Assembly (NCBI RefSeq): GCF_000576425.1
Contig: NZ_KK070002.1
Span: 33,090 to 97,089, forward strand
Reading direction: 5' to 3'
From: Brachybacterium phenoliresistens
GTDB taxonomy: Bacteria > Actinomycetota > Actinomycetes > Actinomycetales > Dermabacteraceae
Length of the DNA: 64,000 nt
Shown: piece by piece, positions 1 through 8,527 of the stretch
Position numbering within the stretch: the first letter of the stretch is position 1
How the letters are laid out: every line of letters starts with the position of its first letter
Made by a program: the position numbers and the translations under genes
The notes under the pieces: generated by a model
Database searches by the model: none
What the model was told of the DNA's origin: nothing
Seen by the model: the letters and a program-made list of their open reading frames with translations, nothing else

Positions 1-492
1 GTCGACGACCTCGCCCTGTTCACCGCCCGCTTCGAGGGCGGGGCGCTCGGCGCGTTCGAGGCGACCCGCGTCGCCCAGGGCCGCAAGAACGCCATGCGCC
101 TGGAGATCCACGGCGCGAAGGGCGCGATCGCCTTCGACTTCGAGCGGATGAACGAGCTGGAGGTCTACGACGCGACGGCCGGCGCCGGGCGCCAGGGCTT
201 CTCCCGCGTCCTGACCACGGAGCCCGAGCACCCCTACGCCGCGGCCTGGTGGCCCACCGGCCACGGCCTCGGCTACGAGCACACCTTCACCCACGAGATC
301 GCCGACCTCGTCCGCGCCATCGGCGAGGGCAGCGACCCCTCCCCCTCCTTCGAGGAGGCGCTGCAGGTCCAGCGCGTGCTGGCCGCCGTCGAGCAGAGCT
401 CCCACGACGCGAGCCGCTGGACGTCGCTGCCCGCACCGGCCCCCGAGGCCGCGTCCCCGAACCCCACCGATGCCGCAGGAGGCACCCGATGA
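1..492 (+). CDS. Gfo/Idh/MocA family oxidoreductase, C-terminal part (cut by window edge)
   Basis: The reading frame is open from base 1, so the NAD(P)-binding N-terminus lies outside the window. About 163 residues remain. They match the C-terminal substrate-binding half of Gfo/Idh/MocA dehydrogenases: a run ending in FEATRVAQGRKN, then RLEIHGAKGAIAFDFERMNEL, the beta-sheet segment where these proteins recognise the sugar and form dimers. The stop overlaps the next start by 4 bp (ATGA at 489-492), so it is translationally coupled to the ThuA-like gene. With a second family member at 1219, the operon looks like sugar oxidation/isomerisation of the ThuA/ThuB kind. The substrate cannot be read from the sequence. 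Confidence 0.9.
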   Translation, partial: VDDLALFTARFEGGALGAFEATRVAQGRKNAMRLEIHGAKGAIAFDFERMNELEVYDATAGAGRQGFSRVLTTEPEHPYAAAWWPTGHGLGYEHTFTHEIADLVRAIGEGSDPSPSFEEALQVQRVLAAVEQSSHDASRWTSLPAPAPEAASPNPTDAAGGTR

Positions 493-1187
493 CCGACCCC
501 CGCACCGCCCTCGTCGTCCGCGGAGGCTGGGACGGGCACCAGCCCGTCGAGGCGACGAACCTGTTCATCCCCTTCCTGGAGGAGAACGGGTTCACCGTCC
601 GGATCGAGGAGTCCCCCGCGATCTACGCCGACGCGGAGTACATGGCCACGGTCGACCTCATCGTCCAGTGCAACACGATGAACACCATCGAGCGCCCCCA
701 GTTCGAGGGGCTGCGCGCGGCGATCGAGGCCGGCACCGGCATGGCCGGCTGGCACGGCGGCATCGCCGACAGCTACCGCAACGAGTCCGACTACCTCACC
801 CTGATCGGCGGCCAGTTCGGCTGCCACCCCGGCAAGCATCCCGACGAGCGCACCGGCGAGCAGTCCGACAACTACGTCCCCTACACGGTGAACATGCTGC
901 CCGCGGCGGCGGAGCACCCGATCACCCGGGGCATCAGCGACTTCGACCTGGTCACCGAGCAGTACTGGGTGCTCTCGGACGACTACATCGACGTCCTGGC
1001 CACCACCACCCAGAAGGTGCGCGAGTGGGATCCGTGGAACCGCCCCGTCACCTCCCCGGCGATCTGGACGCGCCAGTGGGGCCGGGGCAGGATCTTCGTG
1101 TCGACCCCCGGCCACCGCGTCGAGGTCCTCGAGGACCCCAACGTCCGCACCATCATCGAGCGCGGCATGCTCTGGGCAGCCCGCTGA
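489..1187 (+). CDS. ThuA-like domain protein
   Basis: A 232-residue protein with the ThuA fold, a class-I glutamine-amidotransferase-like family. It opens with a beta strand (RTALVVRGGWDGHQ), and a central segment GMAGWHGGIADS followed by LIGGQFGCHPG is typical of ThuA. The length is usual for the family and there is no signal peptide. ThuA proteins occur beside Gfo/Idh/MocA dehydrogenases in trehalose and other glycoside utilisation clusters, where the pair is linked to 3-keto-sugar metabolism. Here it lies between two such dehydrogenases. The start at 489 overlaps the upstream stop. The individual reaction is not established by sequence alone. Confidence 0.88.
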   Translation: MTDPRTALVVRGGWDGHQPVEATNLFIPFLEENGFTVRIEESPAIYADAEYMATVDLIVQCNTMNTIERPQFEGLRAAIEAGTGMAGWHGGIADSYRNESDYLTLIGGQFGCHPGKHPDERTGEQSDNYVPYTVNMLPAAAEHPITRGISDFDLVTEQYWVLSDDYIDVLATTTQKVREWDPWNRPVTSPAIWTRQWGRGRIFVSTPGHRVEVLEDPNVRTIIERGMLWAAR

Positions 1188-1218
1188 CCACCCCTTCGAT
1201 CCCAGGAGAACCTCGCCC

Positions 1219-2304
1219 ATGCGCATCGGCATGATCGGCTGCGGCAACATCGCCGCCCAGTACCTCGCCTCCTTCCCCCTCCTGCCCGATGTCGAGCTGG
1301 TCGCGGTCGCGGACCTCGACCCGGAGCGCGCCCGCGCCGTCGCCGCGGAGCACGAGGGCGTGCGCGCCCTCACCGTCGACGAGCTGCTGGTCGACGAGGC
1401 CGTGGACACCGTCCTGAACCTCACCATCCCCGCCGCCCACGCGGAGATCGACCTGCGGGCCATCGCCGCCGGCAAGAACGTCTACTCCGAGAAGCCCTTC
1501 GCCGTGGACACGGCCGATGGCGCAGCGGTCCTCGCGGCCGCCGAGCAGCGGGGCGTGCTCGTGGGCAGCGCCCCGGACACCGTGCTGGGCACCGGCACGC
1601 AGACCGCCCGGGCGGTGATCGACGCCGGGAGGATCGGCACCCCCGTCGCGGCGACCGCCACCATGCTCACCCCCGGCCACGAGCGCTGGCACCCGAACCC
1701 GGACTTCTACTACACCCCGGGCGGCGGCCCGCTGCTGGACATGGGCCCGTACTACATCCATGCCCTGGTCACGCTGCTGGGCCCGGTCTCCGCGGTGATC
1801 GGCGCCGGCAGCCGCTCCCGCGACGAGCGCGAGATCGGCTCCGGCCCGCGCGCCGGGCAGCGGATCCCCGTCTCGATCGACACCCACATCACCGGGGTGC
1901 TGGTCCACGCCTCCGGCGCGCTGTCGACGCTGGTCATGAGCTTCGACGCGGTCGCCACCTCCGCCCGGCCCATCGAGGTGCACGGCACCGAGGGCTCCCT
2001 CGCCGTGCCGGACCCCAACCGCTTCGAGGGGGAGGTGTCGCTGCACAGCCTGGGCGGCGAAGGCTGGACGGACGTCCCCGTCAGCGCCGGCTACGTGGAG
2101 GCCGGCCGCGGCATCGGCCTGCAGGACATGGCCGTGCGCGGCTCCGACCTGCGCGCGAGCGGGAGGCTGGGACAGCACGCGCTCGAGGTCATGAACGCCG
2201 TGCTCGCCTCCTCGGTCAGCGGCGCGCGGATCGAGATCGCCAGCACGGTCGAGCGTCCCGAGGCCGTGCCGCTGCAGGATCTCCGCACCGCGGCGACGGC
2301 CTGA
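1219..2304 (+). CDS. Gfo/Idh/MocA family NAD(P)-dependent oxidoreductase
   Basis: A complete 361-residue member. The Rossmann dinucleotide site GCGNIA is at residues 7-12, the family signature EKPF follows at about residue 93, and the DMGPYYIHAL stretch at about residue 174 carries the conserved D-x-G-x-Y-x-x-H region that contributes catalytic Lys/Asp/His chemistry in this family. It starts 31 bp after the ThuA-like gene, preceded by an AGGAGA ribosome site, and is probably the last gene of the operon because a strong hairpin follows at 2311. Likely a cytoplasmic sugar or inositol-type dehydrogenase; the substrate is unknown. Confidence 0.92.
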   Translation: MRIGMIGCGNIAAQYLASFPLLPDVELVAVADLDPERARAVAAEHEGVRALTVDELLVDEAVDTVLNLTIPAAHAEIDLRAIAAGKNVYSEKPFAVDTADGAAVLAAAEQRGVLVGSAPDTVLGTGTQTARAVIDAGRIGTPVAATATMLTPGHERWHPNPDFYYTPGGGPLLDMGPYYIHALVTLLGPVSAVIGAGSRSRDEREIGSGPRAGQRIPVSIDTHITGVLVHASGALSTLVMSFDAVATSARPIEVHGTEGSLAVPDPNRFEGEVSLHSLGGEGWTDVPVSAGYVEAGRGIGLQDMAVRGSDLRASGRLGQHALEVMNAVLASSVSGARIEIASTVERPEAVPLQDLRTAATA

Positions 2305-2310
2305 GACCCG

Positions 2311-2346
2311 CGGAGGGAGCATCGGCCCCGGCCGATGCTCCCTCCG
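2311..2346 (+). terminator. Perfect 17-bp hairpin after the oxidoreductase operon
   Basis: Bases 2311-2327 are the exact reverse complement of 2330-2346, with only two bases between them. It begins seven bases after the stop at 2304 and has no T-tract, as is common for intrinsic terminators in high-GC actinobacteria. It separates the oxidoreductase operon from the LacI gene. Confidence 0.7.
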
Positions 2347-2432
2347 GGGCGGCCCGGCCATCGGCCCGGCCATCGGCCCGGCCGATGGGCCCTCCGGGGC
2401 GGCCCGACCGATGGGCCCTCCGAGGTGGCCGG
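2332..2432. repeat. Degenerate short tandem repeats next to the terminator
   Basis: Two nested repeats are visible. The 12-mer GGCCCGGCCATC occurs at 2351-2362 and 2363-2374, with a variant copy at 2375-2386. A unit of about 25 bp starting CCGATG and containing CCCTCCG occurs at 2332, 2382 and 2408; the last two share an exact 15-mer. The first copy lies in the right arm of the hairpin, so the array seems to have grown by copying the terminator arm. Confidence 0.75.
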
Positions 2433-2464
2433 AGCGGACTCCCTGCCACGTTCCCAGAATTTCG

Positions 2465-2478
2465 TCGAAACGCTTCGC
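2465..2478 (+). promoter_or_regulatory. LacI-type operator in front of the LacI gene
   Basis: TCGAAACGCTTCGC, a near-palindrome 97 bp upstream of the LacI start at 2575. The same pattern (TCGAARCGMTTCGA) occurs at 7644-7657 and 8538-8551 in front of the importer and hydrolase operons, so autoregulation plus control of both operons is the simplest reading. No convincing -35/-10 pair was identified here. Confidence 0.65.
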
Positions 2479-2574
2479 CTGCATGGTCCACAATGGACCT
2501 GTCGCCCGGCACCCGGGCGGCCAGGATCACCGACGGCGCGCCGCATCGGCCGCGTCCGAGACAGGACACGCAGC

Positions 2575-3573
2575 ATGGCAACCATGACCGACATCGCCCG
2601 CGAGGCGGGCGTCTCCCTGAGCACGGTCAGCTATGCCCTCAGCGGGAAGCGCCCGATCTCCCCCGCGACCCGGGAGCGCATCCAGTCGGCCATCGACCGC
2701 CTGCAGTACCACCCGACCGCGAGCGCGCGGGCCCTGGCCTCGCAGCGCACCTCCCTGCTCGGGGTCGCCGTGCCCCAGCGCGAGGACGTCGACGCCCACG
2801 TGATCATGGAGTTCGTCAGCTCCATCCTCACCGCCTCCCACGAGCAGGACTACGACCTCCTGCTGGTCGCCGCCGAGGACCACGAGCGCACCCGCCGGGT
2901 GATGGACGAGGGCAAGGTCGACGCCCTGATCGTCATGGACCTCGTCGAGGACGACCCGCGCATCCCCTCCCTCGCGGCGCTGCCGCGGCCGGTGGTGCTC
3001 ATCGGGTACCCGCAGGAGTCCGGGGGGCTGGCCTGCGTGGACTTCGACTTCCTCTCCGGGGCGATGCTCGCCGTGCGCGAGCTGCACGCCCGCGGCTCCC
3101 GCCGCATCGGCATGCTCACCTCCCCCGCCGCGACGCACCGCCCCTCCCCCACCTACGCCCGGCGCTCCCGCCTGGGATACACGATGGCCTGCACCGAGCT
3201 CGGCATCGCACCGACCATCGTCGAGGTCCCCTCCGACGCCGAGTCCCTCGGCGCCTTCGTGCGCGAGCAGCTCGTGCAGGAGCAGCGCTTCGACGCCCTC
3301 TTCGTGCACCAGGAGCCCGCCCTCGCCCACCTGGGCCGGGCCTTCGCCGCCCAGGGCGTCGCCTGCCCCGAGGACGTGCAGATCGTCGCGATCTCCCCGG
3401 AGGACGTCGCCGTGAGCGGCCCCTGGGACGTCTCGAACGTCGAGCTGCCGATCAGCTCCATCGGCCGCACCGCGCTGGCGATGCTGCTGGAGATGCTCAG
3501 CGGCCCGGCCGCCCCGCCCCACTCCCGCCTGCTCAGCCCCACCTTCACCCCGCGCGGCACCACCCGCGCCTGA
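2575..3573 (+). CDS. LacI-family transcriptional regulator of the GH3/GH31/GH42 locus
   Basis: A 332-residue repressor. The N-terminal LacI helix-turn-helix (MTDIAREAGVSLSTVSYALSG, residues 4-24) with the hinge HPTASARALASQ is followed by a periplasmic-binding-protein-like sensor beginning LLGVAVPQRED and ending near ELPISSIGRTALAMLLEML. The start at 2575 places the HTH directly at the N-terminus; the open frame further upstream runs through repeats and is not coding. The operator at 2465 and matching sites before the importer and hydrolase operons make it the likely local repressor, with an imported oligosaccharide as the probable inducer. It faces the importer operon tail to tail across a palindromic repeat. 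Confidence 0.93.
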   Translation: MATMTDIAREAGVSLSTVSYALSGKRPISPATRERIQSAIDRLQYHPTASARALASQRTSLLGVAVPQREDVDAHVIMEFVSSILTASHEQDYDLLLVAAEDHERTRRVMDEGKVDALIVMDLVEDDPRIPSLAALPRPVVLIGYPQESGGLACVDFDFLSGAMLAVRELHARGSRRIGMLTSPAATHRPSPTYARRSRLGYTMACTELGIAPTIVEVPSDAESLGAFVREQLVQEQRFDALFVHQEPALAHLGRAFAAQGVACPEDVQIVAISPEDVAVSGPWDVSNVELPISSIGRTALAMLLEMLSGPAAPPHSRLLSPTFTPRGTTRA

Positions 3574-3619
3574 GGTCCCCCGCACCGGCCGGCAGGCGGT
3601 GCGCGGCGTCGCGCGCGAG

Positions 3620-3689
3620 CACGAACGGCGGCCCAGGAGCCGCGAGCCAGGCGATCGCCTGGTCCGCGGACGCTGGACCGCCGTGCGTG
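3620..3689. repeat. 70-bp palindromic element, copy 1
   Basis: The outer arms CACGAACGGC (3620-3629) and GCCGTGCGTG (3680-3689) are near-complementary, and the core CCAGGCGATCGCCTGG (3647-3662) is a perfect palindrome. A second copy of identical length lies at 53925-53994 and aligns without gaps at about 50 of 70 positions. Both copies sit between convergent genes, here the LacI gene and the SBP gene, so it may double as a bidirectional terminator. Confidence 0.75.
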
Positions 3690-3710
3690 CACGCCGGAGT
3701 CGGCGCCGGA

Positions 3711-5474
3711 TCAGCCGAACTCGGCGACGACCTCCTTGCGCAGGGCGTCCTGGTCCTTGGCGTTGGCCATGTCGACCTCGAGGACCTGCTGGTAGCCGAG
3801 GCCGTCGGCGGTGGACTGCATCTCCGCCAGGAGGGCGTCGAACTCGGCCTGGTCCTTGGCGAAGGCCATCTTCCAGGAGCTCTCGACGATCACGGCCTTG
3901 ACCTGGTTGCGGATCGTGGAGATCTCCGAGGAATCCTCCGGCGCCACGTAGCTCGCCCCGGCGCCCACGGCCAGCATGTCGTTGGCCTGCAGGTACTCCA
4001 TGGTGGTCGCGTGGCCGCCCATGCGGCCGGCCCAGTCCTCGGTGAGGGGGTTCGCGGCGGTGGCCTGGTAGGTCTCCCACATCTTGTAGTTGAAGGGGAA
4101 GCCGGTCTCGGGGTCCTCGTCGTTGCCGATGACCGTGGTGACGTTCAGCCAGGAGGTGCCGTCGATGTAGCTGCCGCCGCCCCACTCCTCGGGCACGTTC
4201 CCGCCCTCGCCCAGCAGCACCTGGCGGCCGAAGTCGGTCAGCTCGGGCTTGCCGTCGGCGTTCAGCTCCCAGGTCAGGCCCTGCGGCCCGGCGGCGCCCA
4301 TGGTCTGGCTGGAGTTCGCGTAGACGCCCTCGGAGGAGTACAGCCAGTCGATGAACGCGGCGCCGCGCGCCGGGTCCTCCGCGTTCGAGCCGACGCCGAA
4401 GACCTGCTTGCCGCCGTACACCGAGGCGCCGTAGGAGAAGATCTTCTGGTCGGCCAGCGGCGCGATCATGAAGCCCTTGCCCTCGGCCATGTTGGCCTCG
4501 GTGTTGAAGGCGGCCTGGCCCTGCCAGGGCCAGAACGAGAACAGCACCTGGCCGGCCTGCATCTTGGAGAACAGGGTGTCGTAGTTCTGGGTGGTCGACT
4601 CGGGGTCGAGGATGCCCAGCTGGTTGGCCTCGAAGAACCACTTCAGCACGCGCACGTACAGCGAGCCGGGGTCCAGGATCGACTGGAAGTCGGAGCCGTC
4701 GGCCTTGGCCAGGACGAAGCCGACCTCGTCGTAGCCGTAGTAGCAGCAGGGCTGCTTGGCGTTGTTCATGTAGTTGCCGTCCCAGTCCGCGAAGAGCGAC
4801 AGGGCGTAGGTCCGCTTGCCGTTGGCGGCGGTGGGCTCGGCGTCCTGCATCTGCTTGAGGACGGGCAGCAGGTCCTCGAGGGTGCCGATCTCTGGGTAGC
4901 CGACCTTGCCGTAGACGTCCCAGCGCACGAAGGGGCCGAAGGTCGGGTCGATGCCCTCGCTCGGCTCGGAGGGCTTCAGGGTCGAGACCTGGGTGGGGAT
5001 GGCGTAGATGCCGTCCAGGCCCTCGTTGACCTTCTGCACCGCCGCGTCGAAGCGCGCGGAGCTCTCCATGTGCTCGTACCAGGAGGAGATGTCCATGAGC
5101 AGCCCGCCCTCGACGAGCTCGGTGAGCTTCTGCCCCTGGTCGGTCAGGACGATGTCGCCCAGGTCCCCGGCGGAGACGCGGGTGTTGTACAGGGTGTCCC
5201 CGCCGCCGGCGACGTTGGGGGCGATGACGTTGAGGGTGAGGTTGAAGCGGTCGGTGACGAGCTTGCCGAACCAGCCGGGCTGCTCGCCCATCTGGTTGGC
5301 GAGGCCGTCGAAGACGTCGGCGGTGAGCGCGTCGTCCCAGGCGGTCGGGAAGGGCTCGGCGGGACCGTCGCCCGGCCCGGAGTTCGAGCCGGAGCAAGCG
5401 CTCAGGCCCAGTCCGGACAGGGTGAGGACGGCGCCTCCCGTGAGCAGGGAGCGGCGGCGGACGTCAGAGAGCAT
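3711..5474 (-). CDS. Extracellular solute-binding lipoprotein (Lpl-type sugar ABC importer)
   Basis: A 587-residue substrate-binding protein. The N-terminus has a twin-arginine motif (RRRSLLTGG) and lipobox LSAC, so it should be a Tat-exported, membrane-anchored lipoprotein. The length and the C-terminal motif pattern match the large LplA-like binding proteins paired with LplB/LplC permeases rather than short maltose-type proteins. The start at 5474 is supported by an AGGAGG ribosome site. It is the last gene of a minus-strand operon after two permeases, with a gap of about 56 bp. Given the neighbouring hydrolases it probably binds xyloglucan-type oligosaccharides; this is inferred from context only. 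Confidence 0.92.
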   Translation of the reverse strand: MLSDVRRRSLLTGGAVLTLSGLGLSACSGSNSGPGDGPAEPFPTAWDDALTADVFDGLANQMGEQPGWFGKLVTDRFNLTLNVIAPNVAGGGDTLYNTRVSAGDLGDIVLTDQGQKLTELVEGGLLMDISSWYEHMESSARFDAAVQKVNEGLDGIYAIPTQVSTLKPSEPSEGIDPTFGPFVRWDVYGKVGYPEIGTLEDLLPVLKQMQDAEPTAANGKRTYALSLFADWDGNYMNNAKQPCCYYGYDEVGFVLAKADGSDFQSILDPGSLYVRVLKWFFEANQLGILDPESTTQNYDTLFSKMQAGQVLFSFWPWQGQAAFNTEANMAEGKGFMIAPLADQKIFSYGASVYGGKQVFGVGSNAEDPARGAAFIDWLYSSEGVYANSSQTMGAAGPQGLTWELNADGKPELTDFGRQVLLGEGGNVPEEWGGGSYIDGTSWLNVTTVIGNDEDPETGFPFNYKMWETYQATAANPLTEDWAGRMGGHATTMEYLQANDMLAVGAGASYVAPEDSSEISTIRNQVKAVIVESSWKMAFAKDQAEFDALLAEMQSTADGLGYQQVLEVDMANAKDQDALRKEVVAEFG

Positions 5475-5530
5475 GTCTCCTCCTTGAGAGTGATCTGGTG
5501 GTGCGCGGGTCGAGCGGGACGGGGCGGGGA

Positions 5531-6478
5531 TCAGCCCTTGACGGCGCCGAGCATGATGCCCTTGACGAAGTAGCGCTGGAACAGCGGGTAGACGAAGAGG
5601 ATCGGCATCACCACGACCACGGCGACGGTGGTGCGGATCGAGGTGGCCGTCTGCTGGGTCGCCGCGGAGGCGATGGCGCCCATGTTGCCGCCGGACTGCT
5701 GCGCGGCCTGGGCGAGGGAATCGGCCTGGTTGATGTACATGTAGAGCAGGAACTGCAGGGTGTACAGGCTCTGGTCGGTGATGTAGATCAGGGTGTCCTG
5801 GAAGCTGTTCCACTGGGTCACGGCGGAGAAGATCGCGATGGTCGCGAGGATCGGCGTCATGTTGGGCAGCGCGATCCGGAAGAACACCTGGAAGATGCTC
5901 GCGCCGTCCATCTCCGCCGCCTCCTGCAGCTCCTCCGGCATCGCCTCGACGTAGGTCTTCACGAGGATGATGTTGAAGGGCTGCACGACCAGCGGGAGGA
6001 TGTACACCCAGAAGCTGTTGGTCAGCCCCAGCGTCTTCATGATGATGAAGACCGGGATGAGGCCGGCGTTGAAGTACATCGTGATGATCACCAGGCGGTA
6101 CCACAGGGCGCGCTTCCACAGCTTCGCCTGGGTGAACATGAATCCGAGGTAGGCCGAGGCGAGCACGGTGGCCGCGGTCCCGATCACGGTGCGGCCGATG
6201 GAGACGGCGGCGGCCGTGGGCAGGCCCTGCAGCTCGAAGACCTGGCGGTAGTTGTCCAGGTGGATCCCCTGCGGCAGCCAGCGGATGTCCCCGAGGGCGG
6301 AGACGTCGTTCGCGCTGATCGAGTTGATGATCAGGTAGTAGAACGGGTAGCCGCAGACGAACGCCAGCAGGGCGAACACGAGGGCGTTGAGGATGCTGAA
6401 GGGGACATCGCCCTTCTCGCGCTGGCGGCTGCGCCGGCGCGGGGCGAGGACGGTCTTCGGGGCGGTGGTGGAGGTCAT
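5531..6478 (-). CDS. Carbohydrate ABC transporter permease, LplC type
   Basis: A 315-residue inner-membrane permease with about six transmembrane segments, beginning with FSILNALVFALLAFVCGYPFYYLI. The EAA loop, which contacts the ATPase, is visible as EELQEAAEMDGASIFQVFFRI. The C-terminus ends in QRYFVKGIMLGAVKG, the hallmark ending of LplC/YtcP-like permeases. It lies 9 bp downstream of the partner permease and before the binding protein. No ATPase gene is present in the operon, so a shared MsmX/MsiK-type ATPase from elsewhere is likely. Confidence 0.93.
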   Translation of the reverse strand: MTSTTAPKTVLAPRRRSRQREKGDVPFSILNALVFALLAFVCGYPFYYLIINSISANDVSALGDIRWLPQGIHLDNYRQVFELQGLPTAAAVSIGRTVIGTAATVLASAYLGFMFTQAKLWKRALWYRLVIITMYFNAGLIPVFIIMKTLGLTNSFWVYILPLVVQPFNIILVKTYVEAMPEELQEAAEMDGASIFQVFFRIALPNMTPILATIAIFSAVTQWNSFQDTLIYITDQSLYTLQFLLYMYINQADSLAQAAQQSGGNMGAIASAATQQTATSIRTTVAVVVVMPILFVYPLFQRYFVKGIMLGAVKG

Positions 6479-6487
6479 CAGGGTTCC

Positions 6488-7468
6488 TCAGATGAGCGAG
6501 GTGCCGCGCACGCGCTTGGACAGGGCGTTCACCGACAGCAGCAGGACGACGGAGATGACGCTCTTGAGCATCGAGATCGCGGTCGCGAGGGACAGGTTGT
6601 TACCGGTCATGCCGATGTTGTAGACGTACAGGTCCAGGACCTGGATCGTGTCCTTGTTGAAGGCGTTCTGGAACACGTAGTACTGCTCCATCCCGTTGTT
6701 CAGGATGTTGGCGATCGCCAGCATGAGCAGGACGAAGTAGGTGGGCATCAGCTGGGGGACGGTGATGTGCCACATCGTCGAGAAGCGCCCGGCGCCGTCG
6801 ACCTTCGCGGATTCGTAGAGCGACTGGTCGATGCCCGCGATCGCGGCGAGATACAGGATCGCGCCCCAGCCGAGCGTCTTCCACACGCCCCACAGCGCCA
6901 TCTTCAGCCAGACGTGCTCGTCGCTGTCGAGGAACTTGAGGGGCTCGGAGATGAGGCCGATGCTCTCCAGCAGGCCGTTGACCATGCCCGTCGTCGAGAA
7001 CATCGAGAACGCGATCATGTACACCAGGACCCAGGAGATGAAGTTCGGGAGGGTCGTGAGCGTCTGGATGAGGTTCTTGAACCAGGTCGCCCGGATCTCG
7101 TTGAGGAAGACCGCGAAGGCCAGCGGCAGCACCGAGGCGGCGATGCCGAGGAAGCTCATGGCCAGCGTGTTCAGCATGACCTGGACGATCTGGTCGACCT
7201 GCGTCGGCGAGCTGACGAGCATCGTGAACCACTGCAGCCCGACGAACTCGGAGCCGGACAGGCCGCGGGCGGGGCGGTAGTCGAACAGCGAGTAGATCCA
7301 GCCGTACAGCGGGAAGTAGCTGAACAGGAACACCAGCACCAGCAGCGGCACGATGCTCAGGAACAGCACGAACCCCTCGCGTCGCTGGCTGGGGAGCCGG
7401 CCCCGCCCCCGGGAGCCGTCATCGCGCCGATCCGGCGCCTTCGCGGCGGTCGCCGCCTCGGTGTTCAT
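6488..7468 (-). CDS. Carbohydrate ABC transporter permease, LplB type
   Basis: A permease of about 326 residues with six predicted membrane helices (the first is FVLFLSIVPLLVLVFLFSYFPL), an EAA-loop region (LYESAKVDGAGRFSTMWHITVPQL) and a C-terminal end SKRVRGTSLI typical of LplB-like proteins. It is the first gene of the minus-strand importer operon. I chose the ATG at 7468; a GTG at 7480 has a better-spaced GAGAGG ribosome site and is a real alternative. It is transcribed from the promoter at 7607-7635, next to the operator at 7644. Confidence 0.9.
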   Translation of the reverse strand: MNTEAATAAKAPDRRDDGSRGRGRLPSQRREGFVLFLSIVPLLVLVFLFSYFPLYGWIYSLFDYRPARGLSGSEFVGLQWFTMLVSSPTQVDQIVQVMLNTLAMSFLGIAASVLPLAFAVFLNEIRATWFKNLIQTLTTLPNFISWVLVYMIAFSMFSTTGMVNGLLESIGLISEPLKFLDSDEHVWLKMALWGVWKTLGWGAILYLAAIAGIDQSLYESAKVDGAGRFSTMWHITVPQLMPTYFVLLMLAIANILNNGMEQYYVFQNAFNKDTIQVLDLYVYNIGMTGNNLSLATAISMLKSVISVVLLLSVNALSKRVRGTSLI

Positions 7469-7860
7469 GGGAGCAACCACGTCGCCCAGCCTCTCGTCAT
7501 CGCGCCCGTGCGGGCGCCGGGTTCCGTCTCTGCCACTGCGCACTCCGTCGTGTCGAAGCAACGGCGGCCGGGGGCTCCTCGCGGCACGCCAGTTTGTTAG
7601 CCCCGAACACTAATCAGCGGCGGGGTGCGCGTCAAGAATTTCTCCGAAGCGCTTCGACACCAGCGGGCGCGAGATCCCCGCGGACGCCGGCCGCGGCGCC
7701 GCCCGTCGGCGCAGGACCGCAGGCAGGGCGCGGTTCCGGGAGGCCAGGTCACGAAGGGGTCACGATGCTGCGGGCGCGCCGTCGCGACGCCGCCGGGTCG
7801 CCCGTCCCCGCGCAGAGGCACCCGGCGCCGGGCGGCGACGCCGGAGCGGGGTCGGGGCGC
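7469..7860. other. Intergenic region between importer operon and DUF624 gene
   Basis: About 390 bp without a gene. It holds the importer promoter and operator (7607-7657). The rest (7660-7860) is GC-rich with several short GC hairpins downstream of the DUF624 stop; no conserved reading frame was recognised there. Confidence 0.6.
7607..7657 (-). promoter_or_regulatory. Promoter and LacI-type operator of the importer operon
   Basis: On the minus strand, -35 TTGACG at 7635-7630 and -10 TAGTGT at 7612-7607 are exactly 17 bp apart. The operator core CGAAGCGCTTCG at 7645-7656 is a perfect 12-bp palindrome just upstream of the -35 box, and is the best copy of the TCGAARCGMTTCGA family. Confidence 0.7.
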
Positions 7861-8481
7861 TCAGGCCCCGCCGGCGTGCCGGGAGTGCACGGGGCGCAGC
7901 AGCAGCGCCATCAGGTAGGCGCCGAAGGAGCAGCCGATGGTCACGAGGATCCAGCCGAGCACCGGCATGATCACCACCAGCGCGAGCCCGGTGACCGGGA
8001 TCAGCACCAGGCCCATGGTCCGCAGCGGCTCGGCCCCGGGCAGCAGCAGGGCGTTGCGGACGGTCCGCCCGATCCCGGCGTCGAAGGCCGCCACCAGGGC
8101 GAGGCCGTGGATCAGGGCGGCGAGCAGGTATGCCGCGCCGAGCCCGGCGACGGCGGCCGCCATCAGCGACAGGGGCGAGTCCAGCATCAGCCAGAAGGCG
8201 GCGGCGAAGGCCAGCAGCAGCATCGGGATCGACAGCAGCAGGTGCACCGCGGTGGCGCGCAGCGCGTTGCGCCCGAGGGCGAGGACGAAGTCCTTGACGA
8301 GATAGCCTCGCTCCTCGTCGGCGTAGCGCAGGGTCACCTCCAGCAGCGCGCTGCCGGCGGCGCCGAGGGTGATCACCGGCAGGCAGGCCAGGAGGAACAG
8401 GAGGTTGAGCACCACGAAGGAGAGGAAGGTGGTCAGGCCCTGCACGGCCCTGCCGCCGGGGTCGATCCGCGAGCTGTTCAT
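7861..8481 (-). CDS. DUF624 (YesL-like) membrane protein
   Basis: A 206-residue integral membrane protein of the DUF624/YesL family. Hydrophobic segments include LTTFLSFVVLNLLFLLACLPVI at the N-terminus and others through the chain, with the family-typical pattern of glycine and acidic residues after the first helix (AALLEVTLRYADEERGYLVKDF). YesL-like genes are regularly found beside Lpl-type importers and glycoside hydrolases in Bacillus and actinobacteria; their biochemical role is unknown. It is divergent from the GH3 operon and shares the upstream region with the operator at 8538. The start at 8481 has no obvious ribosome site, so the message may be leaderless. Confidence 0.85.
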   Translation of the reverse strand: MNSSRIDPGGRAVQGLTTFLSFVVLNLLFLLACLPVITLGAAGSALLEVTLRYADEERGYLVKDFVLALGRNALRATAVHLLLSIPMLLLAFAAAFWLMLDSPLSLMAAAVAGLGAAYLLAALIHGLALVAAFDAGIGRTVRNALLLPGAEPLRTMGLVLIPVTGLALVVIMPVLGWILVTIGCSFGAYLMALLLRPVHSRHAGGA

Positions 8482-8527
8482 CGGGGAAGTCTGACACGCC
8501 CGCCCCGTCCGCAGGCCGTCGACCCCC

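Noticed and set aside
2385..5573. Long plus-strand frame across the LacI gene and SBP region
   Set aside because: It runs through repeats, out of frame through LacI and antisense through the SBP; composition is Arg/Pro/Gly-rich with no domain.
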